Shown here piece after piece: positions 11,608 through 22,148 of a stretch of DNA of 64,000 nt. The DNA is taken from NCBI GenBank assembly GCA_963969395.1, contig OZ017795.1:29617063-29681062 (forward strand). Reading direction: 5' to 3'. Under the pieces are notes generated by a model. It saw nothing but the letters and a program-made list of their open reading frames with translations. It had not been told where the DNA came from and searched no databases. The position numbers were made by a program, and so were the translations under genes. This DNA is from Pseudoscleropodium purum (taxonomy: Eukaryota > Streptophyta > Bryopsida > Hypnales > Brachytheciaceae). The first letter of the stretch is position 1. Each line of letters begins with the position of its first letter.

Positions 11608-12453
11608 TTGTACTCCATGGATTCGCCGAGGAATGGGCGGGCCGTCATGGAGTTCGTTCGGGAGGAGGACGGATTGCAGAAGGCCACGGAACGTGTGAGG
11701 GGAATGAACCTCGTCTCCTCGGCTTCCTTGGGACCTTCTTCGGGGAAGCCTGTGCTGACAGACCGAGGGGGTGCAAGTGGATCGGAGCAAGTGTCGCCTG
11801 CGGCATCACATCAACAACCGCGGCCGATCTCGACCCTCAATCTGACAGAGACTCCGGTGGCGCAGCGGCGCGGAGACGGCTGCAGGGTCAGTCTCAGGAG
11901 CGACCAAAAATTCAGACGTTTCTGATTGACTCAGACAGTGATGACACCCCGGAAGAGACACTCATCCGAAGGCAGCGGCAACGAAGTCCTTCATCTCCGC
12001 GGCATTCTCTCAATCTCCCCACGGCTCCAAATTTGGAGACGCTCAGGATGCTCCGACCGGAAAATTCATCGGTCGCAATGGTCGTGGACTTGCACGTTCA
12101 GCCACCGTTAGAGGAGATTCGCAGGATTCCACAGGCTCCAGTGGTCAGTCCTGCGACAGAGCCTCAAGTGGGAGTCACTGCAATTGGCCACCCAGCTACT
12201 GCAGCTGACATTAGTATCGGCTGCCAACCGACAGCCATGGTGGTTTCCCCGCTTGAACCACGACGGGGGAGAAGCAAGTCGGCCACGCTCGAAAAGGAGT
12301 CGGAGTCGGCGGACTCGCGGAGGTCAACTCGGGTTCAGCAAAAGCGGAAACGACCGAGTGACGAGGAAGACGGTGGCACGGCGGCGCGGGAGCAGGACTT
12401 CCCAAATGAAGCAATGTCTCCCGCTCGATCTCAGAGGCGGGCTCAGACTAGAG
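11608..12453 (+). pseudogene. Transposon gene, basic Ser/Arg-rich disordered tail exon
   Basis: After the intron that starts at 11520 (palindrome at 11574), coding character resumes at YSMDSPRNGRAVMEFVREED. No clear AG acceptor is present just before it, so that site may be lost. Near 11860-11900 the coding frame appears to shift into one giving FLIDSDSDDTPEETL and RSTRVQQKRKRPS, an acidic then basic low-complexity segment with a likely nuclear signal. It ends at donor 12454, and joining to 12690 keeps phase 1. A palindrome at 12215 lies inside this frame (read as IGCQPT) without obvious splice sites, the only copy that may be translated. Confidence 0.45.
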
Positions 12454-12689
12454 GTTCGTAGGCGATAGACATGCTCCGCGATGTTTGTGGAGTATCTAAA
12501 ATAGCTCATGTATACGTAGCACTGCCTGGCTCAAACTTGTGCGTAGACTTGTCAGTAGGAGCCTTCATCTCGGCAGACTAGAGTACTTATGGACTATGTC
12601 GGCTGCCAGCCGATACGGTGCACGAATGTTTTGTTATGTACCTAGGTTCATTGCTTCTCATGCTCTATGTATTTCGTTTTGCAATGCAG

Positions 12690-13558
12690 ATGATGACTCC
12701 AAATCTTCTGAGAAATTCCCCGCCACCGCGTCTGAAGGTGGGCAGGAGTGTGACAAACCAGCTCTAGAAGAAAGGGCAGGGAAAACGTCTAGTGCTAGCC
12801 CGTCTCAGGTAGCGACTCCGAAGTTGTTTCTTTTCCTTGAGGTTCAGGGAACTCTACTCTTCTATGAGCCCCTCATTTTTAAAGGGAAAAGTATGCATCA
12901 GAGGTCGCAAGTAAGACCTCGACCAGGTCTTCAGGAGTTCATCAGGTTCTGTAAGGGTCAAGACATTCAGATCGTTTATTGGTCGCATTTACCCAAGAAG
13001 ATTCTTGAGCAACGTCTTCATAACCTGAAGTGGATGGTGCCAGATATCGAAGACGATTACCTAGCTTTTGGACAGGAGTACTATGACGAGAGTGCTTATC
13101 GAGACCTTCAGAATCCCACACGACCAATTTTTCTGAAGCGTCTCGCAAGGATTCTCGCTTCATCCTCCTTGTACGATAATGGGGCCATGATCAACAACTC
13201 ATTGATCGTGGATCACGAGCCCTATCGGAACGTTTTGAATCAGCCATATAGTGCGATTCATCCACCCGCGGTTATTATGTATTCGGAGGGTTCGCTGAAG
13301 GGTGGAAAACTGCCTTATCTCTAGGCGAAGCTCATCCCGTTCATTGAACGGTTTTTGTCTTCGGGACTCACGGTCCCAGAGTTCTGTCTAAAGAACTCTT
13401 CATTTGGGAGTGCACGCTGTATGCCGGGCTCTCTTCTTCATAATCAGTTCGTGAATGTAACACCGCTATATCAAAAGGGATTCGAGGTGCTATATTCACT
13501 GGAGGAGCTGCAGGCCATGGGAGTTCCTAGCCCACGGGTCCTAATGGAGGAGGCATAG
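12690..13558 (+). pseudogene. FCP1/NIF-type HAD domain 1, catalytically degenerate
   Basis: The exon begins after ATGCAG and reads DDSKSSEKFPATASEG, then LFLFLEVQGTLLF, where HAD motif I (DxDGT) would be. The nucleophile Asp is Glu and the second Asp is Gln. Motif II is IVYWSH, and the motif IV region is NSLIVDHEPYRNVLNQP, which fits plant FCP1-like phosphatases. A TAG at 13322 splits the frame before AKLIPFIERFLSSG, and the frame then ends with TAG at 13556. A palindrome follows at 13561. It is fused or adjacent to the ParB-like gene. With both catalytic acids gone, a binding or scaffold role is likelier than phosphatase activity (inference). Confidence 0.6.
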
Positions 13559-14008
13559 TGTATCGGCTACCAGCCGACACATATTTCTGTAGATTATATA
13601 TATTCTCTGTAGATAAAGGAGGACGTCTAGAGACTACATCTTTTGTGTACATTATTTTCTTTTGTATTGATTAATCAATTTTCTTGTAATGAAGGCATTT
13701 CAGTCCGATTTTTCCTAAAACTTGCGCATGGGACACTCACTCTCAAGGCATTCAAATGTTTCCTTTGAGAGTTTCAGCATTAGGTCTTGGTCATTCTAAT
13801 CAAATGATCGCAATAATGTAGGTGCAGGCATTCACTCATCTGTGCACAATCTATCTGGCACTTTTTGTTTGTTTCTCAATATGAATTATTGGCTGCTGTC
13901 TTGTGTCAGGCCACAGTATCGGCTACCAGCCGATATCAACTGGCTTGTCTTCTTTCAGTGGATGTTGATGTTGTATAATCTTGTAGCTATTAACTCATGT
14001 TCTGTTCA

Positions 14009-14657
14009 GGAGTCCAACGTGGGCCATCCACAGTCGTTCAAGAAATGTGTGGTTCTATGCGTCACAGGACTACTTTGTTATCTCGACCCGAATATCGAGG
14101 TGGACAAGTCGAACCCGCACAGAAATGTCATTAAAAGGCCAGGGCTAGTTGCAATGTTCATGACACTGTTTGAAAAGTTCCACGTAGGAATTTGGTCCAG
14201 GATGCCAATAGTGGATCTTAGGCCTCTGCTTGCGCACTTACTTCCAAAACATGTCAGAGACAACCTAGCGTACGTTTATGGCAGAGAGTACTGTGTAGAT
14301 AGCCAGAATTTCCCGTGGTGCTACAAAATGCTCTCAATACTTCACACTAAGAGACCATCCAGGATGACATGCTTCACGGACCAGGTGCTCATGGTCGATG
14401 TGTGCCCGCTTTCGCTCAGGAGGACGCCGGATCCGGCGTGCTATATTCCGCTACCATTTACGGGGGATCTCAATTTCCCGAATAGTAGTAGAGTTATTCC
14501 GAACATTTCAACGGATATTATTCCATTCATTTATCCTATGCACGAACATGAGTCTGTCTCGGAATACATAAAAGGCGCAATCAGACCGGGACAATTACAC
14601 TATGAGGTTGCACAGTCAATCAAGTACAGGAAGCCAAACTGGAATGGAATATTCTAG
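14009..14657 (+). CDS. FCP1/NIF-type HAD domain 2, catalytically degenerate
   Basis: The exon follows an acceptor TGTTCAG; the intron or leader upstream carries a palindrome at 13917. Motif I reads CVVLCVTGLLCYL, so the usual LDVNGLL has lost the nucleophile Asp (now Cys). FEKFHVGIWSRMP is the motif II region and QVLMVDVCPLSLRR corresponds to motif IV. It ends KYRKPNWNGIF before TAG. It is a diverged second copy of the domain at 12690-13558, uninterrupted in this window. Whether it is the last exon of the same gene or a separate gene could not be settled. Confidence 0.6.
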
Positions 14658-15260
14658 TGATTTACCCTACATGGTGTCGGCCGCCAGTCGATACCTTTGT
14701 AGACTGGAATCGGGGGGGGATTCAATACCTTCCAATCTTGTCCCCTTTACCTTATTCCCAAATTTGAACGGCTTTATTGTTAACGCCAGTATTATCGAAT
14801 CGATTGCCTCTTCACTTCAAGACCTGTTCTCTGGAGTTTTCTGGGGGGGATATCGGCTGCCAGCTGATACGAGCAATTCAGTTCATTGGATCGGATGGAC
14901 TCAAGGTTTAGGGTTTAAGGAGGAGCATTCGTTGCTCTTCATCTTACAGATGGCTGCCATAGTCGATTTTCATAGTTTACGTAGTGCAAACACTTTCATA
15001 GATCTAGGTGCTTTAGAGAATGATGTTAGGAATCGATTGGCAGTATCAAGCGCCAGCCGATACTTTGTTCCAAATTTGGACACAGCATAGGAGCTTATGA
15101 AATTATTCATTTAACTACTAATTGTAGGCTCTGAACTCAATAACTTGCCGTGTATTGTGGTACTTTGGTTTGTTTAGTGGTTGCGTCCATTTCTGTTCAT
15201 TGCTTATGACACACAAATCTATGCATTCGACTTTATCGGCTGACGGCCGATTTATTTTTG
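14658..15260 (+). other. 3' flank of the transposon genes, with four palindromes
   Basis: Palindromes at 14675, 14851, 15044 and 15234 lie here, all more diverged than the internal copies. At about 14906-14924 there are two adjacent telomere-like units (TTTAGGG then TTTAAGG). A 162-codon open frame (14602-15090) translates three palindromes and shows no protein-like character. Confidence 0.55.
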
Positions 15261-15292
15261 GACTATGGATTTGTCCATAATTAGTTAAATAT
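15261..15292 (-). repeat. Right terminal inverted repeat of the 13.2 kb element
   Basis: The reverse complement begins ATATTTAACTAATTATGGAC and goes on AAATCCATAGTCC. It matches the left end over 22 bases, then again over the inner segment. The sequence to the right (15293 onward) is unrelated to the sequence left of 2062. Confidence 0.75.
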
Positions 15293-17739
15293 CAATTGTT
15301 TGGTGCACTCCTAACCATTAGGCGAGATTTGAGGGCAATAAAAGGCCATTTTGGGCCTCTTCTTCCACAAGGTATAGCTGGCTGGCTGGAAAAAAATTTT
15401 AATTCTTAAAATGCAAAAAGAAGTTGAGTTTGTTTTTTAAATTTGGGAAATGACATGGCACTCTCTTGACCAAGTCAAATTGTGCTGTTGGTTGCATTTA
15501 TAGCATGTTCACAACATTTTTGGGGTTGGGGGACTTGTAGCCTTGATTTAGCCTCAAAAATCCTCTATTGATCCTAAATATTTTCCCATTAACCTTTAAA
15601 GTCCTTTAATCCTAAAAGTCCCATTGTCTATTAACCCTTAAAGTTCCATTGTCTCCTTGAGGGACAAATTAGATTTTGGGCAAGTTATTGTAACTACAAT
15701 TTTTGATGAATTTTTTTAAAACTTTTCCATAAGATAGAAAAATTGATTAATTATGTGAGAATATATACTTCATTATTGAACTTTGAATTGGTATTGTCAT
15801 TTTATTTAATTTTTATTTCAATTGGAGCTTAGGAGCAAAAGTTATACCACAAAATGTTTGAAATTGAACTCAACAAGTAATTTAAAAATATCACAAAAAA
15901 TCAAAATCAATCCTATTTTTTTTGCTTAAATGTTATATTTTTGTCATCATGTAAAGCTTTGATTTTTTCTATTTGGACTAATAACGAGAAAATTAAGGAC
16001 AATCTTATTTTTCGAGCAATTTAAGCATCTTTTTGAAAAAATAACTTGTAGGATTCATTTTCCATAATTTTTTTAAGAATGTTATGTTTGCTCGCTAAAA
16101 TAATCTCACCATTGGGATTATTGTCTTTCAATCCCATCTTGGAACTATTAACGATTTAGTTTTATTTTAATCTTGGACCTACTTCTACTTAACAATTTTT
16201 TATAGAATGAAATCAAGTGTTTTCTTTTAGATTTTTTTTCTTAGACTTTCAACTCAATTCTTCAACATAAAAAATTATAAATTCAAAATTTGTAGTGCAA
16301 AAAAATTCCACAATTGGTAGACAAAGTCATTTGAAATTGCAAGCTAGTGTTCAAAAAAACTTTCTTTTTCAACTTTGAATGCTAATATCTTCCAATCTAT
16401 ATTATCAAACTTCATGAAATTTTTACAACATAAGCTAGAACAAGTGAAGTACAAGATCTTATGGTTAGTATCTAAAAATAATAATTTTTTTTGTTTTCTT
16501 TGGTGAATGCAACAAAAATGGCCTTGAGACTAAGGATTATTCATTTAGTTTTTCCCTCCATTATACATTCACTCATACTTTACAATTTTTTAAAGAATAA
16601 AAATCAAATTCCTATTTTGAATTCTTCTTCTTAGATTCTAGACTTAATTATTCAACATAAAAAAACTCAAGAATCAACAAAAGATGAAAGCCATGAAATA
16701 AACTTTTATAAAAAACACACTTTTACAAAGAAACATAAAAAGAAAAAGTAGTCAATTAATTTAATCTTTGAACCTCTACATTATGTATCTTGGAACTCCA
16801 ATGATTGATTGGATTGAGAAATAATTTGAAACAAAGTGTACTCTATAATACTGGAAACATTCTTCTACGATCTTTACAATGCTTAAAATTAAATTATGGC
16901 ACTTGAAACATTTCATTGAATTTAAAATAAAAACATTTTTTAAACATAGTAAAAAAAAAAGGTTCTACTTTCAAAAAATTCTTTAAATCAATTCATATCT
17001 ACTTGGACATATTGAAACTTGGTTTTCAAAATAATGAAGAAATTTCTATCACATAATTGCTAATTTGTTCTTTATCATGAGGGAGAATTATCTTCCTATA
17101 TTACTTTAAAACAAATATTTACAAACCTTGTTTTTAATTGTAATATAGCAAATTGAGTTTTATGTTGATAATGTAATCAAGAATAAAATAGAAACAAAAT
17201 TTGAATAAAAAGAAAGTATGGATTTATAAAATAGAAAAAATGCATAAAAATTACCACTACTAGAAGTCCCAATAGAAATTTGTCATGTAGATCTTTTCTT
17301 TAGACCCACTCATGTCTACTTAAATACACTAATACCTCATTTTTAGTACGCTGAAGAAATTCCTATTAAACAAATTACTAATTTCTTACAATCAATAAAA
17401 CTACCTCTACATATTACGTTAGACCAAATATTATACACATACTTTAAAACTGAAATGTAATTGAATTCCGTTTCAATACAATCAAAAATAATAATGGAGA
17501 CACAATTCTAGTATAAATAAATATACCAAACTCATGGTTTTACAAGAGAACTAATTAAAGATGCATGAAACTACCAATAGAAGAAACACCTACATGGTTG
17601 ATTGTAAAAATGACCCACAAGAAGACCCATAGGACAAACTTAACTATTAGTGGATTTTCTAGTAGTCACTTCCCAAGTCTAAACCACCATTCCTACCATT
17701 GATTTACTAATTCCCAATGCTTTTTTAGATATACTTAGA
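15293..17739. other. AT-rich intergenic DNA, no gene seen
   Basis: This is long A/T-rich sequence with no coding character on either strand. At 15327-15343 there is GCGAGATTTGAGGGCAA, similar to the ends of the small repeat at 27624-27873. It may be a solo end of that family. Nothing else is recognised. Confidence 0.5.
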
Positions 17740-18640
17740 ATCTCCAATATTCCTCCAAATGATGGTCTATCAATAGGATTGGATAGCCAACACCTACTTA
17801 GCAGTACTCATATCCATCCATCAACATACTTTGGTACCTTTGACCTTTCTCCTACCAACACATGATCAAAGTCATTTTGCCTACACTCTTCAAATGGAAG
17901 TTTCCCTATCAAGATCCCATAATACATCATTCCATAACTATAGACATCGGCTTCTTTCGTAAACAATTCAACCTTGTCATTGATACTATAATCCTTGCAT
18001 GCTTGCAATATTTCAAGAGGCCTCAAGAACCCTATTCCAATAACTCAAATGGAACACTCATAATCTGCCACACAACATGTCCAACCATGTTCAAATTGTG
18101 TACAAAGTACATTTGATGCTTTAAGATCCCGATGAATAAAACCATAGTTGTGCAACCACTCCATTCCCATGGCAACTCTAAACATAGTTGCTTCCACATG
18201 AATATTGACAACAATCCTTCCTTGTTGTCAACATGAGACAATCAATCCGATGTCACAAATCTTCATGTTCCTTGACCATCAAGAAGGCAAACCAACCATC
18301 TTCCAATAATGTTCCACAGTACACCACACGTTTAGACCTAGTTTTAAGAAGATTACCATGATGTGCCCATTCCATTCTATCCACATGGTCTTGCAACATT
18401 CCAAGAGGCCACTATAATTGCAATTGATGCAAAGAAGTCCCCTTCTTGAACACCTTCAAAGCCCACTTCCATCAAAGTCTTAAGTCTTGCTCATTCCTCC
18501 ACGGATCATTCAAATGGATCTCTACATCATAAAGCTCAACTTGCCCACCTTCAACAAACTTTTGACCCATCACCAACTCATCATCTCCATCTTTACCAAA
18601 AGGTCAAGAAGAAAGTACCCTAGTTGGAATGCAACTACAA
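17740..18640 (-). pseudogene. Decayed serine/threonine protein kinase
   Basis: Read leftward in several frames, kinase subdomains can be recognised. They are VEGGQVELYDVEIHLNDPW (about 18560-18500), GMEWLHNYGFIHRDLKASNV (about 18170-18110; intact HRDLKxxN catalytic loop), VADYECSI where DFG would be (Asp of DFG lost), TKEADVYSYGMMYYGILIGK (about 17965-17905) and a final RCWLSNPIDRPSF segment. Frame changes and stops between these blocks show it is a relic. The wording resembles a kinase family I associate with mosses. The conserved HRDLK beside a lost DFG suggests the ancestor may already have been atypical. Confidence 0.65.
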
Positions 18641-18779
18641 AGATTGGAAGACTTCCACGTTGCTCACTTCTACCACTTCATCTGCATGCAGTTCAAAATC
18701 AGCCACTTGACTCCAATGAGTCTTGGAGTGCTCAAGTTGCTCTTCAATGGTTGGCATGGAATTATGACCCTACATAGAC

Positions 18780-20040
18780 TCCATAGTAGCGTGACTATAA
18801 ATATATAATGGTGTGGAAGAAGTGGCCACAACATGCTTAAATCTACTGCTCAAACATGTTGCAACTATGAGATTCACTCCAAGTCTTGGTGGTGATAGGA
18901 AGGGGACAATACCCTTGACTTAGCCATCGTTGCTTCGTTGCTTCAGCCGTCGTTGCTTATTACTCCTAGTGCTTAAACCATATGCTCCTCCTGTCAAGGC
19001 ATTAAGATTTTAAAGAAAGAACATACACATGAAAAAGTATCAATAATTCCAAAATAAATAAAAATTGTGGTTTCTGAGGCATCCAATACTAAATATCCAA
19101 ACACAAAACGAAAACTTTAGATCTACATGAGTACCTCGCCCCAAATCAAAACTAATTCACAACAGAAAAATTACACGCTAAACGAATGTTCCATAAAGAA
19201 AGTGCCAGCAATACCAATGCGAAACAACTAGCAACACAATGAACCTGCATTCAAGATGAAAACCGAACACAAAGTTGAAGAGAAAGAGTCCTGACTTCTC
19301 AGACGATGCATGACGAAGAAAGGAAGAACCCTTATTGCCCAATACAATACAAGTTCCAGAAAGTTACAAACAAAGACCTAATTCGGGAAATGCAAGCAAA
19401 ATCCAGACCAAAAATCACCCAACACGAAACTAAACCTTCAATCCACAGGCCCTACTCAACCTGCCTTACGCACAGTATTGAAACACCCGTAACAGGAATC
19501 CTTAACTAAAAAAGTGTCGGCAGGAAAAAACATAATCGACGGCAACTCATTGAATCTGTCAATGTTCAAGATTATAAACCAAACAGATAGAGTATGAATC
19601 AAAGAGAAGAGTGTGAGAAAGAAATGCAAGAAGCGCAGTAGTTGTACCTCACAGCTCATATCAAGCGATGAGCAGGCGCAGCACTTCCTCGAAGGAAAAT
19701 CCGACCGACCGACCGACCTCAGATTTGCCACAGTAGGTCACAGTAGGTCAAGAATCACTTCACAAGCTGCGGGTGATGGGGGAGCTGTGAAATGTTTACA
19801 GACAATGGCTAAGTTACAGACCAGGCGCTCAAATCTCAACCGAGACTGCCACAGCAAATTGCAATTTGCAAGTCGTGAGTAGGGTTTCGAGATTTAAGGA
19901 ACGCGCTGACGGAACACGGTGAGCTTGACCACCACCGACGGCACGGCACGGACGACACAGATTTATCCTTTTTATGGGAGGCAACCCATTCCTGACCTAC
20001 AACCCCATTCCATTCTGGCAATGTAGGCATTCTCTTTCTG
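18780..20040 (-). other. Moderately GC-rich segment, possible leader or exons of a leftward gene (unresolved)
   Basis: GC content rises here relative to the surroundings, and a telo-box-like AAACCCTA lies at about 19877-19885 on the minus strand. A minus-strand frame from 19731 begins MANLRSVGRSDFPSRKCCAC and then reaches a plausible donor (GAG|GTACAA, about 19648). I could not build further exons with confidence. It may be the original 5' end of the kinase now decayed downstream, or an unidentified short gene. Confidence 0.25.
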
Positions 20041-20049
20041 TGAGCAACA

Positions 20050-20345
20050 ATTAACTATGGCGTAGTTCAGAATGCAACTGTGGCACATCATGATTGGCTA
20101 ACAAGACTCTGAACATTATAACCAGCCCTTGGTTTGAAAGAGGAAGGTCTATATCACCATTATGAGAAAAAGCCCATCTTTCACTAAAAAATTCACAATA
20201 ATTATATCTTAGAGAAAAAAAAATTGCAAAATTATACAAACTTTCTATCACCTATTTCTACAAATGAGAAAATTTACCTTCTAAAGAAGCCCACTCTAAA
20301 ATACCAAAAACTACTTAAGTGGTCATGGATTGCATTCCTTAGTGA
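20050..20345. mobile_element. Degenerate fragment related to the TA-TGGTAG MITE family
   Basis: Internal phrases shared with the element at 45026-45407 include CATCATGATTGGCTA, GAAGGTCTATAT, and ACTTAAGTGGTCATGGATTG near the right end. The terminal TGGTAG sequences are not clean, so this is an old copy. Confidence 0.4.
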
Positions 20346-22148
20346 GGGTACCAAACTACCCTACATCAAAGGTCAAATTTGGCAGAAATTAAGTCATTAT
20401 TGTAAAAAAAGTGTCATGTGTCATCTTATGAATGGTCTAATGTGACATGGACCCTAAAAATCTGACATGAGAATTTAATTTCAATACTAGGGTGCTAAAT
20501 CAAACCTCTACATTAGATAGTGTCACTACAAAAAAAAATTGGGGGAAAACAGGCAAAGAGTAGTTCAACTCAATAATACATTTTTTAGAAATTTTGATAC
20601 AATGATTTTGGTAACTTTGTGCTACACTCTTAGATAGTATAAATCATTGTCATAGAAACTAACCAACAATCTTGTTATTTTGAACAAATTCACGAACTAA
20701 ATCCTTTATAAAAGGAACTTTCTTTTAAAGTAATAAAAGAAAGGTGGATTTTCTCTACATCTAATTAAAGATCAAAGTCCTATTGAATTCTCAAAATTTT
20801 ATTGGTGTAAAGCTCAAAAGTGGAACTTAACCCCTAAGTGCTTGAGGCACCAAATTCAAATGTTTTGAAAACTTTGAAATTATGCAAAATCCAACCAAAT
20901 TGTTATTTTTAGTAGTTTATATTTTTGGAGAATTTTTTTTAAGTCTAGTTTTAGGATCAAAAATCAATCTTAAAAATGAAGGATTATGAGTTTTCTATTC
21001 AAGATTTTGTATCCATTGCAATCTTGACTTCCCATAGTGTTGAGGGCTCTTGGAAATGAGTCTCAAATACACTAGGACTTGAAGGAAAAATCACATTCAA
21101 AATTCATTTAAAAAAATTGTAGAGTAGATTTTGAGAAGCCATAAATTGATTGCACATATTTATGTTAAGCCCTTAAACCTCATATTTTTTTGATCACCAA
21201 ATTTTTAGGTTTGACTCATAAAAAGTGAATTGAAAATTTTTCATAATTTTCACACCTTCATGGTCTAACATTATAATCTTCCAACTTATAAGTGATATTG
21301 TTGTGTTTTTTCTTCCTATGTGATCTCTGACATGTCTAGTTTGAATTTGTACAATTACAATTCAAAAAAAAGTAGATACAACTTATCAAAATATTGGCTT
21401 TTTGTTCAATTTAGAACAAATTTCTAGAGGCTCAAAACATGCCTTAGACATTTAGGGGTAAAGGCTTTGCTCTAAAGCTAGATGCTTCAAATGACAATAT
21501 AGAAACACTTTTTAGAAATATGGACACTAAAAAAGTGATATTTAGAGCCTAAATTGGATTTAGGAAAAAAGAGCCCCAAGTTGAATTCCAAATTTAAACT
21601 ATTGTTATGTATATAATATGAAAAAATTACACAAAGTTGAACATCTTCATTAGCTTATTTTGACTACTAATTTGTCAATTGTAGAGATTAAGTAGTTTCT
21701 ATTTGCAATTTTGTACACATAAAAGCATTTTGTTTTGGAATAGATCTTCATCTATACCTATAAATCACAAATACAAATTGCCATTTTCTTCCTATACTTA
21801 CACTATACTACAAACTCTCACACAATCCCTTATAGATAAAAAATAATTCTCATTCTAATCCATCATTTCATTAAATACATACTTTTCCATGTTTGCAAAA
21901 AGGTCATTTCATAACACAATGAACATTGAAAAAAATTAATTTTTGAATTTTCGACTTTTCAGAATCTCAAAATTCGGGGTGATAAAACTAGTCATATGTT
22001 TCGATTTCACAACAATAGTACATTCTCTAACCAATCCTTTATAATGCGTTTCAACTCAAAAGTCCCGTCAGTTGGTTGGACTTACGAATTAAGAAATGTA
22101 AATGCATCTTAATATCTCATATGTGAGGGATTGTTGAAGGGAATAATA
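20346..22148. other. AT-rich intergenic DNA with a dispersed repeat
   Basis: The stretch at about 20826-21080 resembles 26460-26740. Both contain a form of TTAACCC..TTAA, GTAGTTTA, then GTGTTGAGGGCTCTTGGAAATGAG followed by AAATGCACTAG or AAATACACTAG. The latter copy lies in the large element at 26027-33645, so this may be part of a relative. A CACTACAAAAAAAAA sequence at 20522 resembles CACTA ends, but no partner was found. No coding region is seen. Confidence 0.45.

Larger units (their letters stand above)
2299..15252. repeat. Dispersed 19-base palindrome family, about 27 copies, consensus TATCGGCTGGCAGCCGATA
   Basis: Copies start at 2299, 2664, 2749, 4853, 4941, 6225, 6579, 6996, 7061, 7828, 7980, 8198, 8280, 8337, 8429, 8578, 9552, 10144, 11574, 12215, 12597, 13561, 13917, 14675, 14851, 15044 and 15234. 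Each is 19 bases: two 9-base arms around one central base. Five are exact (2749, 6996, 8198, 8429, 10144); those at 2664, 7828, 7980 and 15044 are the most degenerate. The copy at 6225 reads TGTCGG...CCGACA, so both arms changed together and symmetry is kept. The half-site is best written TRTCGGCTG. Copies fall in introns, between genes and in flanks. Only 12215 lies in a frame that may be coding. I saw none outside 2062-15292. Confidence 0.9.
2062..15292. mobile_element. Large multigene DNA transposon (13.2 kb) with terminal inverted repeats, DUF7869-type transposase and dispersed palindromes
   Basis: Both ends carry the same inverted sequence, ATATTTAACTAATTATGGAC and onward: 22 bases match at 2062-2083 and 15271-15292, and the match continues inward in a partly duplicated form at the left end. 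Sequence similarity stops outside these points. The interior is clearly more GC-rich than the flanks. It holds a leftward transposase-like gene (6935-2784), a rightward series of exons with ParB-like and HAD-like domains (8668-14657), and about 27 copies of a 19-base palindrome not seen outside these limits. The target-site duplication cannot be resolved beyond a possible TA or AT dinucleotide. Gene content, termini and palindromes all support one mobile unit. Its assignment to a named superfamily is uncertain, and this copy is decayed. Confidence 0.75.

Noticed and set aside
14906..14924. Interstitial telomere repeat
   Set aside because: Only two TTTAGGG-like units are present; similar single units are common as telo-boxes.
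14602..15090. 162-codon plus-strand frame after the second HAD exon
   Set aside because: It starts inside the HAD exon in another frame and translates three palindromes (SAASRY, YRLPADT, SASRY). There is no protein-like character.
2299..15252. Palindromes as a CRISPR-like array or as intrinsic terminators
   Set aside because: Spacing is irregular (tens to thousands of bases), copies lie in plant introns, and no T-run follows the hairpins. The genome is eukaryotic.
20522..20560. CACTACAAAAAAAAA as the end of a second CACTA element
   Set aside because: No matching inverted end or target-site duplication was found on either side.
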